Positions 33,046-41,848 of a stretch of 64,000 nucleotides of DNA are shown here, piece by piece. Location of the stretch: NCBI RefSeq assembly GCF_029894125.1, contig NZ_JARXYZ010000006.1, positions 1-64,000 of the forward strand, in the 5' to 3' direction. The notes beneath the pieces were generated by a model that was not told the DNA's origin, ran no database searches, and saw only the letters and a program-made list of their open reading frames with translations. Numbering within the stretch: position 1 is the stretch's first letter; each line of letters starts with the position of its first letter. The stretch comes from Kitasatospora sp. MAA19 (GTDB taxonomy: Bacteria; Actinomycetota; Actinomycetes; Streptomycetales; Streptomycetaceae). A program made the position numbers and the translations under genes.

Positions 33046-33218
33046 GGGGTGCCGAGGAGTAAGCCCTGGTCACCCGCCGGGAGTCGTCGCCGGGGACGGC
33101 GCGGACGTCGGGTGGCGGCGCGGTGGGCGGGGGTCCGCGGAGGATCGACGGCCGTCAACGCCGTGCGGCCCGGTACCTCGTGGGTGCCGGGCCGTCGGGC
33201 GGGGTGTGCCGGTCGGTC

Positions 33219-34334
33219 CTACTTGGGCATCTCGTTCCAGAGCTGCTGGGCGCTCTTGCCGGTGAGCTGGCCCCAGATCTGGTCGGTGTAGTTCGTGGTG
33301 TTCAGCAGGTGCGCCAGGTCGGGCTTGTTGTAGGTCTTCGAGACGTAGTCGATGAACCGGGCGGTGGCCTGGTAGCCGCTGTCGTAGTTGGAGTCCGGGC
33401 CGAAGTGCTGGGCGCCGGTGCCCGGCTGGAAGTTGTAGTCGCGCACCCAGTCCGCCAGGCCCTCGCCCATCCACCACGGGCGGGAGGTCGGGTTGTCCCA
33501 GACCGCGACGTGCACGGCCTCGTGCACCAGGAAGCCGGTGTCGCCCTTGTTGCCCCGGGTGTAGCCGATGTTGACGTGGACCTCCTTGACGCCGTTGGGG
33601 GACACCGTGGTGTACGCGGGATTGGTGGTCAGCGTCGGGTCGAGGATGATCTTGAAGTAGGTGGGGGCGGCGAAGGCCCCCTTGGTGATCAGGTTGGAGA
33701 TCGTCGGGTAGTAGTCCGCGACGGTCTTCTTCTGCTGCTCCAACCACGGACCGAGGTCCGGGGCCTGCGAGTAGTCGAGGTCGATGGTCGGGCGGCCGGC
33801 GGTCGGCGGGGTGGTGGCGCCGTTGCGGTCGAGGTTCCAGGACTGCGCCGGGTCCCCGGCGTTGCAGGCGGCCACCTTGGCGTTCAGGTCCGCGCCGCGG
33901 GTGAGGCAGAGGTTGTTGTCCGAGACGCTGTGCAGCAGCCAGGCCCGGCCGTTGCCCGCCGAGGTGTTCTCCAGCCGCCACTTCTGGTTATCCGTGCCGA
34001 CGTAGTTCCAGGAACCGACGGTGTTCTTGGCCCGGTCGCGGTCGACGGCGTTGTTGGTGCCGGGCACCTTGACCGACCAGGTGCCGTTGCCCTCGTCCCT
34101 GACCGTCCAGACCTGCTGGACGGAGGACTCGTTCCAGTCGCGGACCACCACGTTGGAGCCGTGGTTGCGGCTGTCCCACTGGAGGGCGCCGCCCGCGTAG
34201 CTGGAGATGCGGTAGTCGGCGCCGCTGGACGGCAGCGGCTCGGCCGCGCTGGCGGTCCCGGCGCCGAAGGCCATCCCGGACACGACGGTCGCGGCGGACA
34301 GGACGACGGCGGCGGCCGTACGACGGGTGATCAT
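33219..34334 (-). CDS. Secreted ricin-type lectin plus basic secretory protein (metallopeptidase-like) (371 aa)
   Basis: ATG 34334 with AGGAGA upstream. Signal peptide to ~30 (TASA-AE). Residues ~35-165 are a ricin-like trefoil (ALQWDSRNHGSNVVVRDWNE, QKWRLENTS, CLTRGADLNAKVAACNAG). Residues ~185-371 match plant-type basic secretory proteins: DYYPTISNLIT, EVHVNIGYTRGN, then the zinc motif LVHEAVHVAVW followed by PWWMGEGLADWVRDY. The HExxH plus downstream Glu suggests an extracellular metalloprotease. It is next to a second lectin-fusion gene on the same strand with its own promoter region. Confidence 0.9.
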   Translation of the reverse strand: MITRRTAAAVVLSAATVVSGMAFGAGTASAAEPLPSSGADYRISSYAGGALQWDSRNHGSNVVVRDWNESSVQQVWTVRDEGNGTWSVKVPGTNNAVDRDRAKNTVGSWNYVGTDNQKWRLENTSAGNGRAWLLHSVSDNNLCLTRGADLNAKVAACNAGDPAQSWNLDRNGATTPPTAGRPTIDLDYSQAPDLGPWLEQQKKTVADYYPTISNLITKGAFAAPTYFKIILDPTLTTNPAYTTVSPNGVKEVHVNIGYTRGNKGDTGFLVHEAVHVAVWDNPTSRPWWMGEGLADWVRDYNFQPGTGAQHFGPDSNYDSGYQATARFIDYVSKTYNKPDLAHLLNTTNYTDQIWGQLTGKSAQQLWNEMPK

Positions 34335-34408
34335 CTCGGGGCTCTCCTCTCGGGCGGCTCCCCCTGGAACCGGCCTGCGGTCATGCCACCGGGCCGCGGT
34401 GTACACGG

Positions 34409-34450
34409 CGTCGACGGTCCGTCAACGGGTTCGTTGATGGACCGTCGACG
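34409..34450. promoter_or_regulatory. 19-bp inverted repeat upstream of the lectin-protease gene
   Basis: Outer arms CGTCGACGGTCC / GGACCGTCGACG (12 bp) continue into GTCAACG / CGTTGAT (one wobble) around GGTT. It lies ~75 bp upstream of the minus-strand start, so an operator or a terminator of something lost are both possible. It contains the GTTGA/TCAAC half-sites seen at other secreted-protein promoters. Confidence 0.6.
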
Positions 34451-34455
34451 GCCAC

Positions 34456-34554
34456 ATGTCGGAGCCGGTCGTCCTGGACGAGAACGGCCGGGAGATGACG
34501 AGAAGGCGCTGGAACGCCGCCGGCGACCTGGCCTTGGACACCACGACCCGCTGA
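34456..34554 (+). CDS. Tiny ORF (32 aa), doubtful
   Basis: ATG 34456 immediately after the large inverted repeat opens MSEPVVLDENGREMTRRR and ends at 34554. Codons are mostly G/C-ending, but there is no ribosome binding site. It may be a fragment of a lost regulator. The rest of 34335-34760 shows no gene. Confidence 0.2.
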   Translation: MSEPVVLDENGREMTRRRWNAAGDLALDTTTR

Positions 34555-34760
34555 ACGGTGTCCGGAGCGCCGGGTCGGCCGGCCCGCCGACAGGCGCAGC
34601 CGGCCCGGGCGTGCCCATGCCCGGGCCTCGGCGGACACCGGCGGGCGGCTCAGCGGACTTCGACCGGTGTGCAGCGTCATGAGGCTGCCCCGCGCCGAGG
34701 GCGGCGCGGGGCAGGTCGGTCGGCGCCCCGCCCGGCGGCGCCGCCCTGCACGGTTCCGGG

Positions 34761-35774
34761 TCAGCTGGGAGAACCGGACCAGATGACGTTCTTGCGCAGC
34801 TGCCCGGAGCCGTAGTTGAACTCGACGGAGAACGGGTCGGCCGCGCCGGCCGGCAGGGCGTACGCGGACAGACCGGTGGCCTCCTCGCCCGGAGCCAGCG
34901 AGCCGGCGAGGACCTTCAACCGTCCGCTTCCGTCGATCAGCGAGAAGACGAGGTTGCCCTTGGCGTCCTTGACGATGGGCATCCCCGATCCGTAGAGCGA
35001 GAGTTCCCCGGATCCGGTGTTGACGACGGTGATCTTCACCTGGATGATCTTGGCGTTCCTGGGGGCCTCGACCACGGTTCCGCGCGGAACGTACGGCTCC
35101 GGCCCGGCCATGGTGACCTTCAACCCGTCCCCGTACGTGTAGGACTGGCCGAACGACAGGCGCCGGGCCTTCTCGTCCGCGGCCGCCTTCTCCCGCTCGG
35201 CCTCGATCCTCTTCCGCTCGGCCTCGATCCGCTCCTTCTCCTTCGCCGCCCGCTCCTCGGCGGCCTTGATCGCGGCGTCGGCGCGAGCGCGCGCGGCGTC
35301 GTCCTGCGCCCGCCGCTCCTCGTTGACCGCCTGCACCCGTGTCACGACGAACACCCCGGCGCCGACCGAGACCAGCAGTCCGGTGACGCCCAGGATCACG
35401 CCCGCGAGCGCCATCGCCCGGTTGGTCGCCAGGCCCTTGCGCACGTAACCCAGGCCGACGGCACCGAAGACCACGGCAAGCAGGGCCGGCAGCCAGGACA
35501 GCCAGAACAGGATGACGGCCAGGCTGAGGACCGCACCGACGATCCCGAGCACCATGGCCGCGATGCCCAGGCCGTTGCGAGGCTGTGGCGCCGGCATCGG
35601 ATACGGCGGCCAGTAGAGCGGCACACCCGGGCCCGCACCGGGGGCCACGGCAAGGGCAGGGGGCGCGGCGGGGACCGTGGCCTCGGCCTGAGCCGGGCTC
35701 GGCGGTGCCCACGAGTCGGTGTCGGTTGCCCCCTCGGCGGACTGCGGGCTGTCGGGCGGGGCGGGGACGGTCAT
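34761..35774 (-). CDS. DUF4190-type membrane protein with coiled coil and DUF4352-like domain (337 aa)
   Basis: ATG 35774 with AAGGA upstream. A Pro/Ala-rich cytosolic N-terminus (~85 residues, ending WPPYPMPAPQPRNG) is followed by two or three membrane helices in a DUF4190 block (GLGIAAMVLGIVGAVLSLAV, VGLGYVRKGLATNRAMALAG, VILGVTGLLVSVGAGVFVVT). A ~50-residue charged coiled coil comes next (EERAAKEKERIEAERKRIEA). The extracytoplasmic C-terminus resembles DUF4352 (IIQVKITVVNTGSGELSLYG). Probably a wall-associated sensor or scaffold; function unknown. Confidence 0.82.
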   Translation of the reverse strand: MTVPAPPDSPQSAEGATDTDSWAPPSPAQAEATVPAAPPALAVAPGAGPGVPLYWPPYPMPAPQPRNGLGIAAMVLGIVGAVLSLAVILFWLSWLPALLAVVFGAVGLGYVRKGLATNRAMALAGVILGVTGLLVSVGAGVFVVTRVQAVNEERRAQDDAARARADAAIKAAEERAAKEKERIEAERKRIEAEREKAAADEKARRLSFGQSYTYGDGLKVTMAGPEPYVPRGTVVEAPRNAKIIQVKITVVNTGSGELSLYGSGMPIVKDAKGNLVFSLIDGSGRLKVLAGSLAPGEEATGLSAYALPAGAADPFSVEFNYGSGQLRKNVIWSGSPS

Positions 35775-36092
35775 ACGAAATCCTTCAAGCACGTTGAGAT
35801 GATGAGCGACTGGCTGTTCAGCCTCGACACCGAAGGCTCTCCCGACCCCCCGGCGACAGCGACCCGGTTTCCGCGAAGCGGTCACCCGCCCAGGCCGGAC
35901 CCGCGCGTCAACACCCTGAGACGGGGCACCGACAGGGTCGGCGAGTGATCAACATACAGGTGCCCGGCAACCACCCCGACGCCTGGGCGGTCCGCCGGAG
36001 CAGGCGGTGCGGAAGGCATTCCGATTCGATGTCGCCGGGCCTGCCGCGCCGGGACGGGAGCGGCGGAACGGGTGGCGGCGGGACGGCCGTGG
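35775..36092. other. Gene-free interval
   Basis: 318 bp between two minus-strand genes. No frame with convincing codon bias. It must contain the promoter of the DUF4190-type gene. No clear terminator seen. Confidence 0.5.
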
Positions 36093-36911
36093 TCAGGGGG
36101 CCGCGAACAGCCTGGGGAAGCCCGGGGCCAGCCACGGCCTGCGGCCCCAGGCGAGCACCTTGCCCCGGGCGAGGGCGCCGGTGGCGGTGTAGCGGCCCAG
36201 CGCGATGAGGAGGAACGCCACCGGCTCGGTGAGGATCGTGCAGTCCGGGCGGCGCGGCGGCTCCTGGCTCACCACGGCGGCGCCGTCCGTGAAGGTCACC
36301 GCGAAGGCGCCCAGGCCGCGGATCCGCAGCCGGTAGCAGGCGTTGTGACCGGCCGCGGCGCGCGCGTCCAGCACCCACGGCATCGCCGTCCGCACGAAGG
36401 GCATCGCCAGCTCGACGCGGTGCCGGTCGATCGGATGCGGGCGCCCGAGAGCGAGGGCGATGTCGTAGAGGTGGCCCAGCATGTGGGTCAGCAGGTAGGC
36501 GCCGAGGGTGTCCAGGTCCATCGGGCCGAGCGGGGTCAGCACCGGCTCGGTGCCGGCGCGCGCGGCGGCTGCCGTCGTGAACTCCCGTGTCTGCCGGGCG
36601 ATCTCCTCGGCGAGCACGGCCGGGTCCCGCTCCGGGCGCTCGGCCAGCGAGGCCGCGTTCGCCGCGGCCAGCGAGCCCGGAGTGCCGTCCCCGTACGGCC
36701 GTTCCTCTCCGGCGGCCAGTGCCGCCATCAGCTCGTTGGCCATCGCCAAGTGGGCGGCGGCCTCGGCGACCGTCCACTCGGCGCCGGGTATCGGGGTGCC
36801 ACCGCGGCAGCCGGCGAGCAGGGTGACGGCCTCGTCCCCGACCGCGGTGACCGCCTCGAAGAGCGCGGTGCGCGCGACACCGGGGAACTGCTCGGGGAGC
36901 GGGAGGGTCAT
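36093..36911 (-). CDS. Maleylpyruvate-isomerase-family mycothiol-dependent enzyme (272 aa)
   Basis: The N-terminal DinB-like four-helix bundle begins EQFPGVARTALFEAVTAVGD and carries the metal/thiol-site His residues (EWTVAEAAAHLAMANELMAA, LTHMLGHLYDIALALG). The C-terminal ~90 residues are an SCP2-like sterol-carrier domain (RLRIRGLGAFAVTFTDGAAV ... FLLIALGRYTATGALARGKV). This is the actinobacterial MDMPI N-terminal plus SCP2 arrangement, which uses mycothiol as cofactor for S-transfer or isomerisation. Substrate unknown. Its start is 43 bp from the transposon right end. Confidence 0.88.
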   Translation of the reverse strand: MTLPLPEQFPGVARTALFEAVTAVGDEAVTLLAGCRGGTPIPGAEWTVAEAAAHLAMANELMAALAAGEERPYGDGTPGSLAAANAASLAERPERDPAVLAEEIARQTREFTTAAAARAGTEPVLTPLGPMDLDTLGAYLLTHMLGHLYDIALALGRPHPIDRHRVELAMPFVRTAMPWVLDARAAAGHNACYRLRIRGLGAFAVTFTDGAAVVSQEPPRRPDCTILTEPVAFLLIALGRYTATGALARGKVLAWGRRPWLAPGFPRLFAAP

Positions 36912-36953
36912 GGTGGTGAAGACTGGCCGACCCCCGCGCCGCTGTCCAGACCC

Positions 36954-37011
36954 TTGACTGCTCCCCGGCCGAAGCCGGGGGATTCCGGCTTCTGTTGGGT
37001 GGATTTCTGAC
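36954..37011 (-). mobile_element. IS200/IS605-type right end with omega-RNA 3' hairpin
   Basis: On the minus strand, directly after the tnpB stop, the sequence reads ...GAATCCCCCGGCTTCGG then CCGGGGAGCAGTCAA. This is the imperfect right-end hairpin and the TCAA cleavage end typical of actinobacterial IS605-family elements. In these elements the same segment is the 3' scaffold of the omega RNA, and the bases after TCAA act as the guide. Here the guide position would begin GGGTCTGGACAGCGG (36953 downward). Confidence 0.65.
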
Positions 37012-37455
37012 TCAGGCCGCCTTCCGGGACGGCGTCCCGGTGGGTCTTCTGCCATCAGCGTCAGCCGGATTCAGACCTGCCCGGTTGAGCATCACGTAGG
37101 CGGAGTTCTTGTCCCTGGGGGACACGGCTCCGCACGTGGTGCAGGTGTAGGTGCGCATTCCCAGCGGCAGTGCGTGCTTGGTTCTCGCATCGCAGTGCGC
37201 GCAGTCCATCGTGGTGTGTGCGGGGTGGACCAGACGAACGTCTCGTCCGTGTTTGCGGCCCATCTCGATCAGGGCCTGTTTGGTCGCTCCGATCGCGGCG
37301 TCAGCGGCTTTCCCCGCCATCGGGCTCTTGGCGAGGAACTTCGGCCGGAAGCCTTCCACCGCAAGAGCGTCGTGGTCCCGGACGACGGCTTTGGCCCACT
37401 TGCGGGCGGTGTCCTGGCGTTGCCTGGCGAGCAGGCCAGGCCGGCCCCGACTCGG
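37012..37455 (-). pseudogene. tnpB: TnpB (OrfB) C-terminal remnant
   Basis: The frame encodes ARKWAKAVVRDHDALAVEGF, KAADAAIGATKQALIEMGRK, VHPAHTTMDCAHC and the zinc-ribbon TCTTCGAVSPRDKNSAYVML, i.e. the last ~145 residues of TnpB. These include part of the RuvC region and the CxxC...CxxC zinc ribbon with the final catalytic Asp region (SPRDKNSA). The N-terminal ~250 residues and the left end are missing; similarity stops near 37455, just before the sigma-factor promoter. It cannot be an active RNA-guided nuclease. Confidence 0.8.
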
Positions 37456-37554
37456 TGCCTCACGGTGAACGCCGCCGGCGCGGCGGCGCCGGCCTGCGGA
37501 AATTGATAGCGAAGTCTTGTCATCCGTTTTCGGCCGGTGGTGCGTCCAAGGAGT

Positions 37555-38070
37555 ATGAAGCGCGAACCGATGCGCCCGGGGGGCTGCCGATCCGACCCGT
37601 TCGACGAGTTCGTCGCGGCGCGGTACCAGACCCTGCTGCGGGGGGCGTACTTGATCACCGGGAACGTTCACGACGCCCGGGACCTCCTGCACGACGCGTT
37701 GGTGCAGGTGTACCCGAAGCGGTCGGTGATCCGGGACGCGGGGGCGACCGAGGGATACGTCCGCATGACGATGGTCCGCACCCACGTCTCGCGGTGGCGC
37801 CGGACCAGACGGGAGGAACTCACCTCCGCGCTGCCGGACCGGCCGGTGGTCCAGGAGAGCGGGTGGGACGACCAGTTGGCGGCGGCGCTGGCCGGGCTGC
37901 CGCGGCGGCAGCGGGCGGCGGTGGTGCTGCGCTACTACCTGGATCTGCCGGTCGCGCAGGTGGCGGAGGAACTGGGGTGTTCGCTGCCCACGGCGAAGAC
38001 GCACCTGGCGCGCGGGATCAAGGCGCTTCGGCAGGAAATGGAACTGGTGAGGGAGTTGGTGGGGCCGTGA
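37555..38070 (+). CDS. SigE-family ECF RNA polymerase sigma factor (171 aa)
   Basis: ATG 37555 sits right behind AAGGAG (very short spacing); ATG 37570 is an alternative. Region 2: DEFVAARYQTLLRGAYLITG, HDARDLLHDALVQVY. Region 4: AALAGLPRRQRAAVVLRYYL, VAEELGCSLPTAKTHLARGI. SigE-family sigma factors are small ECF-type regulators abundant in streptomycetes. The stop overlaps the start of the next gene by GTGA, so it is co-translated with its likely membrane-bound partner. Promoter sequences just upstream (GGAAATTGATAG near 37499) may be self-recognised. Confidence 0.92.
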   Translation: MKREPMRPGGCRSDPFDEFVAARYQTLLRGAYLITGNVHDARDLLHDALVQVYPKRSVIRDAGATEGYVRMTMVRTHVSRWRRTRREELTSALPDRPVVQESGWDDQLAAALAGLPRRQRAAVVLRYYLDLPVAQVAEELGCSLPTAKTHLARGIKALRQEMELVRELVGP

Positions 38071-39044
38071 GCGCTGAGGCCGCATTCGAGGAAGAGCTGG
38101 CGGGCCGGCTCGCAGAACGTGCGGCATGGATCGGTGGCAGCGCGCCGCTGGCCGAGCTGCACACGGCCGGGCGGCGGCGGGCGCGGCGGCAGAGGGCCGT
38201 GCGGGGCGCGGCGGCGGTGGCGGTGCTGGCCGTCGGGGCGGGGGCGCTGACGCAGCTGGGCGGCGGTTCCGGGGACTCCCGGACGGGCCCGGCCGGTGCG
38301 GGCGTGAGTCTGGTGAGCCCGACGCCGGGAGCGACGCGCTCGGTCGCCGTGATCCTGGAGTGCGCGAACGGGCCCACGGGCTGGCGGACGCTGGGCCTGC
38401 ACCAGCACGGGAAGCAGGTGCTGTCGGACTCCCCGTCACCGGGTGGGCTCACGCCGTCCGGTACCCCGTCGCCGGGTTTCCCCTCGCCGGGCTTCCCCTC
38501 GCCGGGCTTCTTCTCGTCGGGGGTGCCGTCCTCCGGTGGCCCGTCGACCAGTGGCCCGTCGACCGATCACCCGCCGTCCGGTGACCCGTCGTCCTGGCCC
38601 ACGTCCTCGGGCTCGCCGTCGCCACTGTCGTACGCCACGACGGCGCAGTCCGATCTGGAACGGGCGGGTCAGGCCATCGAGTACATGGCGATGGCGAGCT
38701 ACCGCGACCACTACTTCGGCACCTGCCGCGACACGAGCACGAACACGCTCTACGTGATGCGGGTCCCCGGCAGCGGCCTGGACGCGGCAGCGGCCTCGAC
38801 GTTGACCGACTGGCCGGCGGTGAAGCTGCAGTTCGCCGTCGCGGCCGGTTCGCGCGACGAGCTGTCGGCGTTCGGCGCCCGGATCCGAGCGGACAGGGAG
38901 GACTGGCGGGCCAAGGGCGTGGAGATCGAGGCGGTGACGGTCGCCATCGACGGCGCCGGAGTGGTGGTCGACACGCCGCAGTGGCAGACCGCGGCGGCGC
39001 AGATCGAAGCGAAGTACGGCCCCCAGGTGGCCGAGGTCCGCTGA
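38067..39044 (+). CDS. Membrane-anchored partner of the sigma factor (putative anti-sigma), 325 aa
   Basis: GTG 38067 overlaps the sigma-factor stop (GTGA). Residues 1-45 are cytosolic and helical (AAFEEELAGRLAERAAWIGG, RRARRQRAVR), followed by one transmembrane helix (~47-65) and an extracellular part. That part has a Ser/Pro/Gly low-complexity linker (SPGFPSPGF, GPSTSGPST) and a C-terminal domain (IEYMAMASYRDHYFGTCRDT ... VKLQFAVAAGSRDELSAFGA). The single-TM architecture and coupling suit an anti-sigma factor or sensor that holds the SigE-type protein, but no ZAS (HxxxCxxC) motif is visible. Confidence 0.8.
   Translation: MSAEAAFEEELAGRLAERAAWIGGSAPLAELHTAGRRRARRQRAVRGAAAVAVLAVGAGALTQLGGGSGDSRTGPAGAGVSLVSPTPGATRSVAVILECANGPTGWRTLGLHQHGKQVLSDSPSPGGLTPSGTPSPGFPSPGFPSPGFFSSGVPSSGGPSTSGPSTDHPPSGDPSSWPTSSGSPSPLSYATTAQSDLERAGQAIEYMAMASYRDHYFGTCRDTSTNTLYVMRVPGSGLDAAAASTLTDWPAVKLQFAVAAGSRDELSAFGARIRADREDWRAKGVEIEAVTVAIDGAGVVVDTPQWQTAAAQIEAKYGPQVAEVR
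38469..38513 (+). repeat. 15-bp tandem repeat in the linker of the sigma partner
   Basis: Three 15-bp units (TCGCCGGGCTTCCCC with minor changes) encode repeated SPGFP. More degenerate copies follow (GGCCCGTCGACCAGT-type). Length variation would change the linker in-frame. Confidence 0.8.
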
Positions 39045-39348
39045 GGCCCGACGCGAAGGGCTGACGCGAGGGGCCGGCGCCACGCCCACCCGTGAGGGGT
39101 ACGGCGGCCGGCGGCCCCGAGGAACAACGAAAACACGACAGGCGGGCCGTGCGACGGGCACCCCGCCCTGCCTTGCCATGCCCCGCCGCGCCCCGACGCG
39201 CGACGGGCGCCCCGCCGCGCCCCGCCATGCCCTGGCGGCACACGGAGCTTCGGCACGAAGAACCACGGCACCCCCGCCCCGCGCCGCCGTGCCTCGCCGC
39301 GCCGTGCCCCGCCGCGCGAACCTTTCCGCCCAGCCGAACGGGAGACCG
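39045..39348. other. Low-complexity intergenic region
   Basis: Dominated by GCCCCGCC/CGCGCCCCG runs. No supported gene. It contains the promoter and GGGAGA ribosome binding site of the glycosyltransferase gene at its right edge. Confidence 0.5.
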
Positions 39349-40683
39349 ATGTCCGAGACAGCCGCTGAGGGACCACGCCGGAACGAAGGACCGCCTCCGG
39401 ACCGGGCCGACTCGACGGTCCTGGTCCTGGCCGCAGTGACGGCGGTGGCGTCCGCGCTCCTGGTCCGGTTCCTGCTGCTGGAGTACGAGTCGCCGGACTG
39501 GTACCGCTTCCTCGGTCCCTGGTACCGGTACATCACGGAGCAGGGCGGCTTCCCCGCCCTCGGCAACGCCGACTTCTCGGACTACAACGTCCCCTACCTG
39601 TACCTCATGGCCGCGCTCACCTACCTGCCGGTGCCGGCGATGGAGGGCGTCAAGTGCCTATCGATCCTCTTCGACCTGGCGCTCGCCCACTACACCTACC
39701 GCATCGTCGCGCTGCGGTGGCCGCACCGGCCCCGGCGGGCGCTCGCCGCAGCGGTGGTCGTGCTGTTCCTGCCCACGGTCGTGACCAACAGCGGCTGGTG
39801 GGCCCAGTCCGACGCGGTCTTCACCACCTTCCTGGTGGCAGGCGTCTACCATCTCCTGCGCGACCGTCCCTGGTGGACCTGCTCGTTCTTCGGGATCGCC
39901 CTGGCCTTCAAACTCCAGGCGGTCTTCCTGTTCCCGCTGCTGCTCGTTGCCGTCCTGGCCCGGCGGATACCGTGGCGGAGCCTGCTGGCCGTCCCGGCCG
40001 TGTACCTGGCACTCGACGTCCCCGCAATCCTGCTCGGTTCCGACCCCTGGCAGCTGCTGACGGTGTACGTGCGGCAGACGGGGACCTACCGGGACCTCAC
40101 GCTCAACGCGCCGACGGTCTACCAGTTCGTCTCGGTGCCGTACGGAGAGGAGGACCCGGTGCGCCGGGCGGGCGTCCTGGTCGCGGGCCTGCTGGTCCTG
40201 GCACTGATCTGGCCGGCGGTCCGGGCCGTACGGCGCACGGGCCGGGCCCAACCGGAGGACCGCACCGCGGGCAACGCGTGCACGGGGCTCACCGGAACGA
40301 GGATCCTGCTGCTGGCCACCGCCTTCGCGATCACGGTGCCGTTCCTGCTGCCGTCCATGCACGAGCGCTACTTCTACATCGCGGACATCCTCAGTGTGCT
40401 CGCCGCCTTCCAACTGCCGCGGCAGCTCTGGTACCTGCCGGTCCTGGTCCAGCTCTCGTCCTTCGGCAGCTACCTCAAGTTCATCGCGCCCGGCGTGGCG
40501 CCGTACCTGTCGATGCCGGCCCACGGCGTGCTGATGCTGCTGGCGCTGATCGCCGTACTCCGGGCCACCGCCCGCGAGTTCCGGGATACCGCCCCTGCAC
40601 CGTCCGGATCCGCCGGGCGCACCACGAGGCCGCCGCTCCCGCTGCCGACCCCGTCGGCCCGCTGTGCCCCCGACGCCACCTGA
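39349..40683 (+). CDS. GT-C / GT87-like membrane glycosyltransferase (444 aa)
   Basis: ATG 39349 with GGGAGA upstream. About ten transmembrane helices. An early extracytoplasmic loop (ESPDWYRFLGPWYRYITEQG, NADFSDYNVPYLY) contains the acidic residues expected for GT-C catalysis. Later blocks include FLPTVVTNSGWWAQSDAVFT, ALAFKLQAVFLFPLLLVAVL and LPSMHERYFYIADILSVLAA. The layout matches DUF2029/GT87 mannosyl- or arabinosyl-type transferases that use polyprenyl-phosphate sugars to decorate wall glycans or proteins. No polyprenyl-phosphate-sugar synthase is adjacent. Confidence 0.88.
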   Translation: MSETAAEGPRRNEGPPPDRADSTVLVLAAVTAVASALLVRFLLLEYESPDWYRFLGPWYRYITEQGGFPALGNADFSDYNVPYLYLMAALTYLPVPAMEGVKCLSILFDLALAHYTYRIVALRWPHRPRRALAAAVVVLFLPTVVTNSGWWAQSDAVFTTFLVAGVYHLLRDRPWWTCSFFGIALAFKLQAVFLFPLLLVAVLARRIPWRSLLAVPAVYLALDVPAILLGSDPWQLLTVYVRQTGTYRDLTLNAPTVYQFVSVPYGEEDPVRRAGVLVAGLLVLALIWPAVRAVRRTGRAQPEDRTAGNACTGLTGTRILLLATAFAITVPFLLPSMHERYFYIADILSVLAAFQLPRQLWYLPVLVQLSSFGSYLKFIAPGVAPYLSMPAHGVLMLLALIAVLRATAREFRDTAPAPSGSAGRTTRPPLPLPTPSARCAPDAT

Positions 40684-40906
40684 GCGCCGGCCCGCCAACC
40701 CTCGCCCGGCACGCCCTCGTCCCGTCGCGGACGTGCCGGGCGAGCCCGCCGACCGCCCGACGCCCCGCGCGCGGCCGTCCGGTGGATCGGACGGTGGTCT
40801 CCCGGTCCGCCGGAAACGGGGGTGACCGCGGCGGCCCTCACCGGCACGGTGAACCCGCGGTGCCGGCAGGGCGCAGCGGGGTTGGAGACGTCGGGGGTAC
40901 GGGCGG

Positions 40907-41581
40907 TCAGCGCCTTTGCCACCACCGCCGCCGCGGTGCCTCCGCCAGGGCGCCGCCGTCGGCTGCCGGTCCGGTGAACGGCGGCAGTGCCCGGAACCGT
41001 TCGTCCAGCACCGCGCTCGCGCCCACCCGGGCCAGTGTCTCCCGCACCAGCGTCAGCGGATGCGACGGGAAGTGGGCGTCCCACTCCGGGAGGTCGCCCA
41101 CGTGGTACGGCAGCGGTGCGCGCAGCTCCGGGTCGTAGGGGTGGGGACGGACGTAGGCGTCGAACCCGACCCGGTCGGCCACCACCGCCTCCCGCATGCC
41201 GCTGACCGGCCCCTCGGCGGCCTGCGCCTTCAGCACCACGCTGTACCGGTCCCGCGGCACGGTCCATGACCCGATGAACACCTGCCCGCTGCCAGTCGCC
41301 TTGGGGACCTTGGCGAGCTGCCACAACCCCGGCACGCCGCCCAGCTCGCGCACCTCCGCCTCGATCAGCGCGGCCCCGTGCTGCGCGGTGTACCGGGCCA
41401 GTTCACGCAGCAGCTGCTCGCCCGCGTCGAGCGGGGCGACCAGATCCGGTACGAGCGCGAAGTCGTGGACGGACAGGACCACCCCTCGTTCGTCGTCCCA
41501 CACCTGGTCCCCGCCCCCGGTGTCCTCCTCGTCCTCACGCGGGACGAAACCGGCCAGGTCCAAGCTGATGATCGCACTCAT
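40907..41581 (-). CDS. Conserved hypothetical protein (224 aa)
   Basis: ATG 41581 is chosen because AAAGGA lies eight bases upstream. Soluble alpha/beta protein: MSAIISLDLAGFVPREDEED, LDAGEQLLRELARYTAQHGA, LIEAEVRELGGVPGLWQLAK, a central GQVFIGSWTVPRDRYSVVLK and DAYVRPHPYDPELRAPLPYH, ending in an Arg/Trp-rich tail. This order occurs in streptomycete proteins of unknown function. It stands alone, with a gene-free ~270 bp on its upstream side. No functional claim. Confidence 0.75.
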   Translation of the reverse strand: MSAIISLDLAGFVPREDEEDTGGGDQVWDDERGVVLSVHDFALVPDLVAPLDAGEQLLRELARYTAQHGAALIEAEVRELGGVPGLWQLAKVPKATGSGQVFIGSWTVPRDRYSVVLKAQAAEGPVSGMREAVVADRVGFDAYVRPHPYDPELRAPLPYHVGDLPEWDAHFPSHPLTLVRETLARVGASAVLDERFRALPPFTGPAADGGALAEAPRRRWWQRR

Positions 41582-41848
41582 GCCGGCCATCCTTTCGTTC
41601 CGGCCGGCCCGGGGCACCCCCTTTACCCCGTCAGCCCCCTGACCCGCCGCGCCCCGGGCCGGGGCGCGGCAGCACGGCGAGTACGACGTCGGACGGCCTT
41701 TACCGGCAGCGGCCCACTGCACATGCGCTGCGGCACCTGTGCAGGGTCTCGCGGTTCGTGTCCTGGAGCACGGCCCTGACCAGCGGGTTTCCGGGCTTCC
41801 TCGGCCCACGTCCGTGTGCCGGCGTCTCCGGTCGGCGCGGGCGGGCGG

